From Gemmatimonadota bacterium (GTDB taxonomy: Bacteria > Gemmatimonadota > Gemmatimonadetes > Gemmatimonadales > GWC2-71-9): DNA of 5,603 bases. The translations under genes were made by a program, and so were the position numbers. The stretch covers positions 1-5,603 of the forward strand of contig QHTW01000092.1 of NCBI GenBank assembly GCA_003220955.1, in the 5' to 3' direction. Within the stretch, counting starts at the first letter, position 1. Each line of letters begins with the position of its first letter. A model generated the notes under the pieces. It was not told the origin of the DNA, made no database searches, and saw nothing but the letters and a program-made list of their open reading frames with translations. Positions 1 to 5,603 of this stretch are shown here, in pieces.

Positions 1-1
1 G

Positions 2-787
2 CCACCCACGGTGCGCGTGCAGATTTCGGGCAAGGGCAGTCAGATTCTGAAGCTCCGCTCGCTCGCCGGCGACATCACGCGCCGCGTGCCCGACACGCTG
101 ACCGCATCCAACTGGGCGATCCGCCTCGATCCCGACGAAGTCGAGCTCTCGCTCCCCAAGGGCGCCGATGTCCGCGTCATGGAGGTGCGGCCGAGCGAGA
201 TCACGCTGGCGCTGGACAGCGTGGCCCGCAAAGAGGTGCGGATCGTCTCGCTGGTGAGCGTGACTCCCGATTCCGGCCAGGTGCTGCACGGCGGCCTGTC
301 GATGACGCCCACCAAGGTGCGGCTGGTCGGTCCCGAGAAGAGCCTCGCCGCGATCGACTCGGTGACGACCGTGCCGATGGAGATCACGAACGTTTCCGGG
401 GAGTTCAGTCGCGTGGTGCCGATCGACACGATGCCGCTCGGGATCGTGCGTCTGTCGCCGAAGCAGGTGACCGTCACCGGCGATATGGGGCTTATCGCCG
501 AGCGCTCGTTCGGCGGGATTCCGGTAGAAACGGGCGCGGGTGCGATCACGAGCTTCATCGTCACACCCCCGCGTGTCTCGGTGGCGGTCCGCGGACCGGA
601 GGAACGGGTGCTGGCGCTGACGCGCGACTCGCTGCGCGTCGTTGCGCACATCACCGGCGCCACCACCTCGGGAGGCGTCGCGCGCATCACGGTCATCGCG
701 CCGCGCGGCATCACGGCCCGTGCCATTCCCGACTCGGTGACGTTGCGGCGCCGCAGCCCGCCCCCCGCCCCGCGCCGGCGTGGCTGA
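2..787 (+). CDS. YbbR-repeat protein (CdaR-like), C-terminal part
   Basis: The reading frame is open from the left edge, so the start and any N-terminal membrane anchor lie outside the window; 261 residues are visible. They form about three YbbR-type beta-rich repeats. Each has the pattern of an 'I/V.P..V.V.GP...L..I..V' strand block followed by a stretch ending in a short hydrophobic strand: for example 'MTPTKVRLVGPEKSL' near visible residues 100-115, 'SPKQVTVTGD' near 150-160 and 'TPPRVSVAVRGPEERV' near 187-202. The protein ends in a Pro/Arg-rich tail. YbbR proteins are extracytoplasmic, and in Firmicutes the family member CdaR binds and regulates the c-di-AMP cyclase CdaA. A similar role here is inference, because the upstream gene is not visible. 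The stop at 785-787 lies inside tsaD, an overlap of 8 bases, so translational coupling is likely. It could instead be a YbbR protein with a purely structural envelope role. Confidence 0.85.
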   Translation, partial: PPTVRVQISGKGSQILKLRSLAGDITRRVPDTLTASNWAIRLDPDEVELSLPKGADVRVMEVRPSEITLALDSVARKEVRIVSLVSVTPDSGQVLHGGLSMTPTKVRLVGPEKSLAAIDSVTTVPMEITNVSGEFSRVVPIDTMPLGIVRLSPKQVTVTGDMGLIAERSFGGIPVETGAGAITSFIVTPPRVSVAVRGPEERVLALTRDSLRVVAHITGATTSGGVARITVIAPRGITARAIPDSVTLRRRSPPPAPRRRG

Positions 788-1799
788 CGCCGTCCTCGGC
801 ATCGAGACCTCGTGTGACGAAACATCGGCCGCCGTGTTGGTCGGTGGTGAGCTCGCCAGTCTGGTCATCCTCTCGCAGGACATTCACAAAATCTTCGGCG
901 GCGTCGTCCCCGAGCTGGCGAGTCGCGCACATCTCACCGCGCTGCCCGCGGTCGTCGATCGCGCGCTCGCGGAAGCCGGTCTCGCGCCGTCGGCGATCGA
1001 CGCCGTGGCGGTCACGGCCGGACCGGGGCTCGCGGGCGCCTTGCTCGTGGGGGTCGTCTACGCCAAGGCGTTCGCATTTGCAGGCGATCGCGCCCTCATC
1101 GGGGTGCACCACATGGAGGGCCACCTCTTCGCACCGGCGCTCGAGGATCGCGATCTCGCGCCGCCGTTCGTGGCGCTGCTCGTGTCGGGCGGGCACACCC
1201 TGCTGCTCGACGTCCCGGCCTGGGGTCGGTACCGCCTGCTCGGCGAAACCCGCGACGACGCGGCGGGCGAGGCGTTCGATAAGGTCGCCACGCTGCTCGG
1301 GCTGGGATATCCCGGCGGTCCGGCAATCGAGAAGCTCGCCCGCGAAGGAGATCCGGCTCGCTTCAACTTTCCGCGCCCAATGATCCAGGACGGATTTGAG
1401 TTTTCCTTCTCCGGACTGAAGACCGCGGTGCTGCATGCGGTCCGCGCGTCCGACGACCTGGATCGCGATCGCGCGTCGCTGGCGCGTGGCTTCCAGGATG
1501 CCGTGCTCGACGTGCTCGTCACCAAACTGGAGCGCGCCGTGCGCGCCACCGGCTACGCCACCGCAGTCCTCGGCGGCGGTGTCGCGTGCAGCAAGGCGCT
1601 GGCAGTACGAGCCGCCGAACGGCTGCAGGGGCTCGCGGGCGTGGCGGTCGCGAGTCCCCGTCTCAACGCCGACAACGCCGCCATGATCGCGCGCGCCGGC
1701 TGGCACCGCCTCCGGCTCGGCGAGCGCAGTGACTGGGCACTCGATGCCCGCGCCGACCTCCTGCTTCCCGGTCTCGAAACCGCCGAGATTCCGACATGA
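780..1799 (+). CDS. tsaD: tRNA N6-adenosine threonylcarbamoyltransferase TsaD
   Basis: TsaD transfers the threonylcarbamoyl group from threonylcarbamoyl-AMP to A37 of ANN-decoding tRNAs (t6A), in the cytoplasm, together with TsaB and TsaE. The 339-residue length is typical of the family. Visible ASKHA/Kae1 motifs are 'GIETSCDETSAAV' at 7-19, 'GGVVPELASRAH' at 40-51, 'GPGLAGALLVG' at 81-91, the metal-site 'HHMEGH' at 110-115 (His111 and His115 match the E. coli ligands), 'SGGHT' at 136-140, 'DAAGEAFDKVA' at 160-170, 'GGGVACS' at 265-271 and 'NADNAAMIA' at 296-304, where Asp298 is the third expected metal ligand. GTG at 780 is chosen because it places the GIETSCDET motif directly at the N-terminus, as in the family. 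No Shine-Dalgarno sequence precedes it, which fits translational coupling to the overlapping YbbR gene. All key residues are present, so the enzyme should be active. Confidence 0.97.
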   Translation: MADAVLGIETSCDETSAAVLVGGELASLVILSQDIHKIFGGVVPELASRAHLTALPAVVDRALAEAGLAPSAIDAVAVTAGPGLAGALLVGVVYAKAFAFAGDRALIGVHHMEGHLFAPALEDRDLAPPFVALLVSGGHTLLLDVPAWGRYRLLGETRDDAAGEAFDKVATLLGLGYPGGPAIEKLAREGDPARFNFPRPMIQDGFEFSFSGLKTAVLHAVRASDDLDRDRASLARGFQDAVLDVLVTKLERAVRATGYATAVLGGGVACSKALAVRAAERLQGLAGVAVASPRLNADNAAMIARAGWHRLRLGERSDWALDARADLLLPGLETAEIPT

Positions 1800-2641
1800 G
1801 CGTTTATCCGTTCACGATTCACCTCGGGCCCCTGGAGCTCACCGGCTACGGGCTGATGATGATGGTCGCATTTCTGATGGCGGGGTGGGCCATTCAGCTC
1901 GACCTACGCGACCGCGGGCTCGACGAGGACTACGCCGCCGACATCATCATCGCGGGCGTCATCGGCGGATTGGTGGGGGCCAAGCTGTGGTACGTGTTCC
2001 TGACGGGCGAAGCGGACGCGCTCTTCCGCCGCGGGGGATTCGTCTGGTACGGAGGCTTCCTCGGCGCGACGGCCGCCATCCTGTTGAACGGCTGGCGCCG
2101 CCGTGTCCCGGCGCGCTTCACGGCCGAGATCTGCGCCGCTCCGCTCGCGCTCGGCTATGGGCTGGGGCGCGTGGGGTGTTTCCTGGTCAACGATGACTAC
2201 GGCATTCCGACCAATCTTCCGTGGGGAATGAAATTCCCGAACGGCCTGCCGCCGACGACTGTACAGAATCTGCAAACGATGGGAGTCCACTTTCCCGCCG
2301 GCGCCAATCCCGCGGAGGTCGTGGCGGTGCACCCAACCCAGATTTACGAGACGGTCCTCATGCTGCTCGTGTTCTGGTGGCTATGGCGGCGCCGCAATCA
2401 CGGCCACGCGATCGGGTGGTTGTTCGCCTGGTACCTCGTGCTTGCGGGAGCAGAGCGCTTTCTCATCGAAATCGTCCGCGCCAAGGACGACCGGCTGCTC
2501 GGGCCGTTTACGCTGGCGCAGGCGACCAGCGTGCTGCTGGTGCTGGCCGGTGGGGCGCTGCTCTACGTGTGGCGCCAGCCGGCGGGGCCGCAGCCGCTAC
2601 CCGAATCACTGCGACCGAAGCAGGTCGCCTTTCGCACCTGA
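1796..2641 (+). CDS. lgt: Prolipoprotein diacylglyceryl transferase Lgt
   Basis: Lgt is an inner-membrane enzyme that moves diacylglycerol from phosphatidylglycerol to the lipobox cysteine of prolipoproteins. This protein is 281 residues with about seven hydrophobic segments (near 12-34, 47-70, 84-99, 113-130, 185-198, 205-222 and 240-258). Recognisable sites are Tyr18 in 'TGYGLMM' (E. coli Tyr26), the signature 'GRVGCFLVNDDYG' at 124-136, 'HPTQIYE' at 179-185 and 'RFLIE' at 221-225 (E. coli Arg239/Glu243). Against E. coli, the loop that carries His103 (HGG) reads Tyr-Gly-Gly at 85-87, Asn146 is Cys128, and Glu151 is Asp133. From memory, the 'GR.GCFL' form is common outside Proteobacteria, so this looks like a lineage variant rather than a dead enzyme. 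The ATG overlaps the tsaD stop as ATGA. The 3' end overlaps the convergent permease gene by 36 bases. Confidence 0.95.
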   Translation: MSVYPFTIHLGPLELTGYGLMMMVAFLMAGWAIQLDLRDRGLDEDYAADIIIAGVIGGLVGAKLWYVFLTGEADALFRRGGFVWYGGFLGATAAILLNGWRRRVPARFTAEICAAPLALGYGLGRVGCFLVNDDYGIPTNLPWGMKFPNGLPPTTVQNLQTMGVHFPAGANPAEVVAVHPTQIYETVLMLLVFWWLWRRRNHGHAIGWLFAWYLVLAGAERFLIEIVRAKDDRLLGPFTLAQATSVLLVLAGGALLYVWRQPAGPQPLPESLRPKQVAFRT

Positions 2642-4375
2642 GACTTTCGGGCGCATGCCCCAGATCGCGGCCGCCACCGCCAGCGCCAACAGGAGACCCT
2701 GGACCAGTAACGACTCGAGCGTCGGATAGATGCCGAGCACCGGGATGCGGGGCGCGCCGTCGATCACGGTCAGCGGGATGAGCTGCGCGCCCTGCAGCTC
2801 CGCGATTCCCTTCCCCGCGAAGACGAACGCCATGTAATACAGCATCGCGCCCGTGACGGCGAAGAACGGCTTCATCGCCACGCGCAGCCCCAGCTGATTG
2901 ATGAGCAGATAGACGGCGACCAGCCCCACCGCACCGGCCGCGATGCCGGCCACCACGGAAACCCCGCTGGACCCCGCCGACGTGAACAACGCCTTGTAGA
3001 ACAGGATCGTCTCGAACCCCTCGCGATAGACGGCCAGGAATGCGACGGCGCTGAGCGCGGCGCCGGAGCCCGACGACAGCGCGCTCTGCATCTTGCCGTG
3101 CACGAACGCCGTCCATTTCGCGACTTCGATCTTGGACAGCAGCCAGTAGCTGACATAGAACAGCACGGCGGCCGCCAGCAGCATCGTGACGCCTTCCATC
3201 ATTTCGCGCTGTCCGGGCGTCACCTGGACCAGCAGCTCCACGAGCACCCAAGTGAGCAGACTCGCTGCAACGGCAATCCATGCCCCGCGCGCGACGTCGC
3301 GGCGCCGTTCCGGCGCGCCCGCCTTCGCGAGGAAGGTCATGAGGGCGGCGACGATCAGAATCGCCTCGAATCCCTCACGAATCAGCAGGAAGAAGGAGTT
3401 GACGAACAGGCTCGCCCCGGACGGGCGATCCGCGACGACCCGCTCGGCACGCTCCAGGTCCGCGAGCAGCCGCTCGCGAATCGTATGACGCTCCGCGTCA
3501 TCGGCCTTGAGGGCGCGCGTCCGGAGCCAAGCGAAATTGCCTTCCAGCTCGCTCGCAAGCCCGCCGTTCTTGGCGCGAATCGCCGTTTCCACCTGCTCGA
3601 ACGTCATGTACGCATCGACGGCGATCTTGTCGGAGCGCCGCGCCAGCGCGGAATCGATCTGATGCCGGACAGCCGCGAAAATGGCGGCCGTTGCCGATCC
3701 GCCGTACTGCATCGCGGCGACATATGACGCGACTGCCCAGCGGTCTTCGGCAGAGAGGTCTTCGCCGAATTCCGGCATCGCGGTACCGGGAGTGCCGACC
3801 GCGACGCGACGGAAGATGTCGAGCAGCGACTTGTTGCCCATGACCGCCGGATCGGTCAGGTTCGCGGGCGGGGGGCCCTTCACCGATTTCGCTTTCGGTC
3901 CGTCACCGCGGCCCGATTCCCCGTGGCATGCCGCGCAGCGCTCACGGTAAACGACGGCGCCGCGCTCGAGCGACGGCGGCCGGGTGGGCAACGGTTCGAC
4001 GATCTTGGGGCCACCCGCCGTGACGGTGATGAACGCCACCAGGCTGTCGGTAACGCGGCTTACAGAATCCGGAGGAGCGAGCGAATCGAGGAGCTGCGCG
4101 ATGCGGGTGAGAGTCTGTCGGGACCTGGCTCGCGCGGCGTGCGGCAGCCCCGGAACATCGAACTGCGCCTGCTGAACGAAGAGCTTGGCCTCGTCCACTT
4201 CTTCCGGCTGGGTGATCTGACCGCCGGCGGGAACTACGCCGAGGGCGTACTCCTTGGCGGCGAGGGAAGCGGCAGCAACGACCCGCCGCGCCAGAGCCAA
4301 AGAATCAGTCGCCTGCCCCCCGAGGGGCTGAGCAAGGCAGGCGCTGAGAATCAGGGAGATGCTGCCGAACCGCAC
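2606..4375 (-). CDS. Cytochrome c-Ftr1 fusion iron permease
   Basis: Numbering assumes the GTG at 4375 (589 residues). Order of parts: a secretion signal (about 1-22, possible cleavage after GGQA); a helical region to about 130; a class I cytochrome c domain with haem site 'CAACH' at 147-151 and probable axial Met200 in 'GTAMPEF'; a charged helical periplasmic segment (about 225-320) containing 'AYMTFEQVE' at 255-263; then an Ftr1/EfeU domain with about seven membrane helices. The iron-binding REXXE motif occurs twice, as 'REGFE' at 333-337 and 451-455, in helices 1 and 4 as expected. Ftr1 permeases import iron, in fungi after oxidation by a multicopper oxidase and in bacteria with EfeO/EfeB. 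The fused cytochrome probably takes electrons during ferrous iron oxidation; this is inference. No EfeB- or EfeO-like gene is seen nearby. The start is uncertain: TTG at 4411, overlapping the acpS stop, would add 12 residues and more positive charge before the hydrophobic core. Residues 'LSAC' (10-13) resemble a lipobox, so lipoprotein processing is possible. Confidence 0.92.
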   Translation of the reverse strand: MRFGSISLILSACLAQPLGGQATDSLALARRVVAAASLAAKEYALGVVPAGGQITQPEEVDEAKLFVQQAQFDVPGLPHAARARSRQTLTRIAQLLDSLAPPDSVSRVTDSLVAFITVTAGGPKIVEPLPTRPPSLERGAVVYRERCAACHGESGRGDGPKAKSVKGPPPANLTDPAVMGNKSLLDIFRRVAVGTPGTAMPEFGEDLSAEDRWAVASYVAAMQYGGSATAAIFAAVRHQIDSALARRSDKIAVDAYMTFEQVETAIRAKNGGLASELEGNFAWLRTRALKADDAERHTIRERLLADLERAERVVADRPSGASLFVNSFFLLIREGFEAILIVAALMTFLAKAGAPERRRDVARGAWIAVAASLLTWVLVELLVQVTPGQREMMEGVTMLLAAAVLFYVSYWLLSKIEVAKWTAFVHGKMQSALSSGSGAALSAVAFLAVYREGFETILFYKALFTSAGSSGVSVVAGIAAGAVGLVAVYLLINQLGLRVAMKPFFAVTGAMLYYMAFVFAGKGIAELQGAQLIPLTVIDGAPRIPVLGIYPTLESLLVQGLLLALAVAAAIWGMRPKVSGAKGDLLRSQ

Positions 4376-4382
4376 GGGGAGG

Positions 4383-4411
4383 AAAGTAGAGTAATTTTGT
4401 CGGGAATTCAA
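4383..4411 (-). promoter_or_regulatory. Possible promoter for the cytochrome c-Ftr1 gene
   Basis: This is an AT-rich island in otherwise very GC-rich DNA, just downstream of the acpS stop. Reading the minus strand, TTGAAT (4411-4406) and TACTTT (4388-4383) are separated by 17 bases, a weak sigma-70-like pair with 4 of 6 and 3 of 6 consensus matches. A transcript starting 6-8 bases after the -10 box would begin at or next to the GTG at 4375, giving a leaderless message. That would agree with the absence of a Shine-Dalgarno sequence there. The match is weak and the base bias alone could produce it. Confidence 0.3.
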
Positions 4412-4794
4412 TCTGTTGACAGTACAGCGATTGCGATGGCCGCCTCGTGCGTATGGGACAGGGACAGCAGGACACGTTTCACCCGCAGCTCCCTGGCACG
4501 ATTGGCGGCCAGTCCCGTGAGTTCCACGTCCGGCCGGCCGTCCGGCGCCCGCGTCACCTCGATATCGCGCCATCCAATCCCCCGGGCGGCGTCACTGCCC
4601 TGCAGCGCCTTATAGACCGCCTCCTTGGCGGCGAGCCGCACGGCGACATGTTCGGCGGGATCGGGGCGCGAGCGGCAGTACTGGGCTTCCGCCGGCGTGA
4701 GCAATCGGTCGAAGACGTGCGCGCCCTTGTCGGCAAGCATCGCGCGAGCGCGCGACACCTCGACGAGATCCACGCCGACGCCGATCGCGCTCAT
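4408..4794 (-). CDS. acpS: Holo-[acyl-carrier-protein] synthase AcpS
   Basis: AcpS moves 4'-phosphopantetheine from coenzyme A to the conserved serine of acyl carrier protein, making it active for fatty acid synthesis in the cytoplasm. The 128-residue length is normal for this trimeric family. Visible motifs are 'GVGVDLVEVSR' at 5-15 with Mg-binding Asp9, 'FDRLLTPAEAQYC' at 28-40, 'LAAKEAVYKAL' at 54-64 with Glu58 and Lys62, and 'LSLSHTHEAAIAIAV' at 110-124. The ATG at 4794 is preferred over an upstream in-frame start at 4905. It places the VGVDLV motif at the N-terminus, it overlaps the preceding stop as ATGA, and a GAGG sits 8 bases before it. Upstream residues in this frame are Arg-rich and unlike AcpS. 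The stop lies 32 bases before the permease GTG, or overlaps its alternative TTG. Confidence 0.96.
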   Translation of the reverse strand: MSAIGVGVDLVEVSRARAMLADKGAHVFDRLLTPAEAQYCRSRPDPAEHVAVRLAAKEAVYKALQGSDAARGIGWRDIEVTRAPDGRPDVELTGLAANRARELRVKRVLLSLSHTHEAAIAIAVLSTD

Positions 4795-5129
4795 GGCGCC
4801 GGCCTCGCGACGAAAAGCCGGCGCCGGTAGCGGTGCCCAGCGACGTCGACGACGATAATGTAAACGCCGTTCACAACTCTCCGCGATCCGATCATGAGGT
4901 CCCAAACATATTCGTTCGTCGACGGGGGCACCGTCGTCGTGAACAGCTGCTCGCCGGTAAAGCTGAATACCAAGACACGAGCACTGCCCGTCGCCGCGGG
5001 CCAGGAGACTACGACCTGATTGCCGCGCACCGGGTTCTCAGAGACCTCCGCCCCCGGTGAGGTTTGGGTAGCTGCGGCGGACAAGCCGCAGAGCGTGAGA
5101 ACTAGAAACCCAGCTGCGCCGCGAGCCAT
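4791..5129 (-). CDS. Small secreted FlgD-Ig/T9SS-like beta protein
   Basis: The protein has 112 residues. A signal peptide is visible at 1-20 (Arg3, hydrophobic core GFLVLTLCGL, then SAAA), giving a mature chain of about 90 residues. That chain resembles the single Ig-like module found at the C-terminus of many secreted proteins (FlgD-Ig or T9SS type A sorting-like): 'ENPVRG' at 31-36, 'VVVSWPA' at 39-45, 'ARVLVFSFTGEQLFT' at 50-64, 'EYVWDLMIGSRRVVNGVY' at 73-90 and a final basic strand ending 'RRRLFVARP'. In the family these are the NP, 'V.I.d..G..V', 'W.G....G..v..GvY' and last-strand positions. Here the module is the whole protein, not the tail of a larger one. ATG at 5129 is chosen because it starts the signal peptide; no Shine-Dalgarno site is visible, and the gene starts inside the upstream gene (28-base overlap). 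Its partner is unknown. Cys14 is not in a good lipobox. Confidence 0.72.
   Translation of the reverse strand: MARGAAGFLVLTLCGLSAAATQTSPGAEVSENPVRGNQVVVSWPAATGSARVLVFSFTGEQLFTTTVPPSTNEYVWDLMIGSRRVVNGVYIIVVDVAGHRYRRRLFVARPAP
4803..4806 (-). promoter_or_regulatory. Ribosome binding site of acpS
   Basis: On the minus strand GAGG lies 8 bases before the ATG at 4794. It is the clearest Shine-Dalgarno-like site in the window and decides the acpS start. It sits inside the last codons of the preceding gene, so acpS may be translated both by new initiation and by coupling. Confidence 0.5.
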
Positions 5130-5603
5130 GCGGGAGCGGGGAGATACCCGCCGAGGATCAGGCCGAGCCAGATGAGAAGCATGGCGAGCGGCGTCCAGAT
5201 CACGAAGATCGGCCACAGTGTAGGGCGCCACGCGGCGAGCGCGTCGATCTCAGGCGTCCAGCGCGCGCGTTCCTCGTCCACCTCGGTCTCGAGCGCGAGC
5301 CACGCAGCCTCGAGCCGCCGTGCGACCGTCCGCAGCGCTTCCTGCCATTCGGCGTGGGCGTCCTTTTCGAGGACCGACGCGTCGACAACCCGGCCGGCGG
5401 CGGCTTCCAGCGCGTCGAGCGCGGCGACGAACGTGGCGCCACCCGCCCCGAGCCGCGCCGCGATCGCCCGTTTCTCCGTACTGGTCAGCAGATGCCGTCG
5501 CAGGCGGCGGCGCGGCAGTCGCACCTGCCGCGCGGTGCGCGTGACCTCGGCGTCGAGGGCATCGGCGACACGAGCGCCCGCCCGGCGCACCGCATGCTCC
5601 CAG
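5102..5603 (-). CDS. Unrecognised helical protein with C-terminal membrane segment, 5' end missing
   Basis: The frame is open to the right edge of the window, and 166 residues are visible. A GTG at 5590 is an available start, but the frame continues upstream of it (Trp-Glu-His-Ala), so the true start is probably outside. The first 125 or so residues are Ala/Arg/Glu-rich and look helical. They include a very basic patch (RLPRRRLRRH, visible residues about 28-37) and amphipathic stretches such as 'EWQEALRTVARRLEAAWLAL' that could form a coiled coil. A strong hydrophobic segment follows (about 129-153, WPIFVIWTPLAMLLIWLG...), then a short Pro/Ala tail ending LAAQLGF. This suggests a cytoplasmic helical domain anchored at its C-terminus. 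I do not recognise the family and give no function. The end overlaps the downstream secreted-protein gene by 28 bases, so the two are probably co-expressed. Codon use resembles the neighbours. Confidence 0.65.
   Translation of the reverse strand, partial: WEHAVRRAGARVADALDAEVTRTARQVRLPRRRLRRHLLTSTEKRAIAARLGAGGATFVAALDALEAAAGRVVDASVLEKDAHAEWQEALRTVARRLEAAWLALETEVDEERARWTPEIDALAAWRPTLWPIFVIWTPLAMLLIWLGLILGGYLPAPAWLAAQLGF

Noticed and set aside
40..825. Long open frame on the minus strand opposite the YbbR gene
   Set aside because: The translation is low in complexity (Arg, Thr, Ser) with no recognisable domain. The plus-strand frame shows clear YbbR repeats.
1084..1472. GCGATCGC palindromes (about 1084 and 1465), resembling the cyanobacterial HIP1 repeat
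   Set aside because: There are only a few copies, all within coding sequence rich in GCG and ATC codons. This is expected by chance and there is no other sign of a cyanobacterium.
711..1706. Long open frame on the minus strand across tsaD (331 codons)
   Set aside because: It is a shadow of tsaD in GC-rich DNA. The translation is Arg/Gly/Ala-rich with no motif, whereas the plus strand encodes an intact TsaD with all catalytic motifs.
4222..4240. Short GC palindrome (CCGCCGGCGG) within the permease gene
   Set aside because: Ten bases in coding DNA of this composition is unremarkable, with no T-run to make it a terminator.
4415..4420. Perfect TTGACA on the plus strand
   Set aside because: It faces into the 3' end of acpS on the opposite strand, with no matching -10 box at 16-18 bases in the GC-rich DNA downstream and no plus-strand gene to serve.
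4376..4573. N-terminal extension of the permease to an ATG at 4573 (655 residues)
   Set aside because: The extra residues would overlap acpS by 166 bases, are Arg/Gly-rich and would bury the signal peptide in the interior of the protein.
3923..4615. Plus-strand open frame of 230 codons opposite the permease and acpS
   Set aside because: It spans two real genes on the other strand and has no domain-like pattern; it is explained by GC-driven lack of stops.

Overview
The window is strongly GC-rich bacterial chromosome with very dense coding and no stretch of more than about 40 bases outside a predicted gene. I see no RNA gene, mobile element, CRISPR array or long repeat. Three things point to a Gram-negative-type, didermic environmental bacterium: a secreted protein made of a FlgD-Ig/T9SS-like beta domain, a periplasmic cytochrome c fused to an Ftr1 iron permease, and a Cys/Asp-variant Lgt. 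Gemmatimonadota or a neighbouring phylum is my best guess. This is inference from gene style and codon use, not from a marker search.

Left half, plus strand (about 1-2641): the 3' part of a YbbR-repeat protein, then tsaD (tRNA t6A modification), then lgt (lipoprotein diacylglyceryl transferase). The genes are joined by overlaps of 8 and 4 bases, so they look like one translationally coupled unit. YbbR proteins usually follow the c-di-AMP cyclase gene cdaA, which would lie upstream of base 1 if that holds here.

Right half, minus strand (about 5603 down to 2606): a C-terminal membrane-anchored helical protein of unknown function (its start lies outside the window), a small secreted FlgD-Ig-like protein, acpS (holo-ACP synthase), and a large cytochrome c-Ftr1 fusion likely to be an oxidase-coupled or redox-coupled iron importer. 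The first three overlap by 28 and 4 bases. The permease starts either 32 bases after acpS (GTG) or on top of the acpS stop (TTG). A short AT-rich patch there could be its own promoter.

The two units converge and overlap tail to tail by 36 bases (2606-2641), leaving no room for a terminator between them.

Most genes are housekeeping or known families. The parts most worth a second look are the cytochrome-Ftr1 fusion with its putative glutamate-rich helical linker, the stand-alone FlgD-Ig-like secreted protein, and the unrecognised membrane protein at the right edge. I did not find convincing evidence of a wholly new system.
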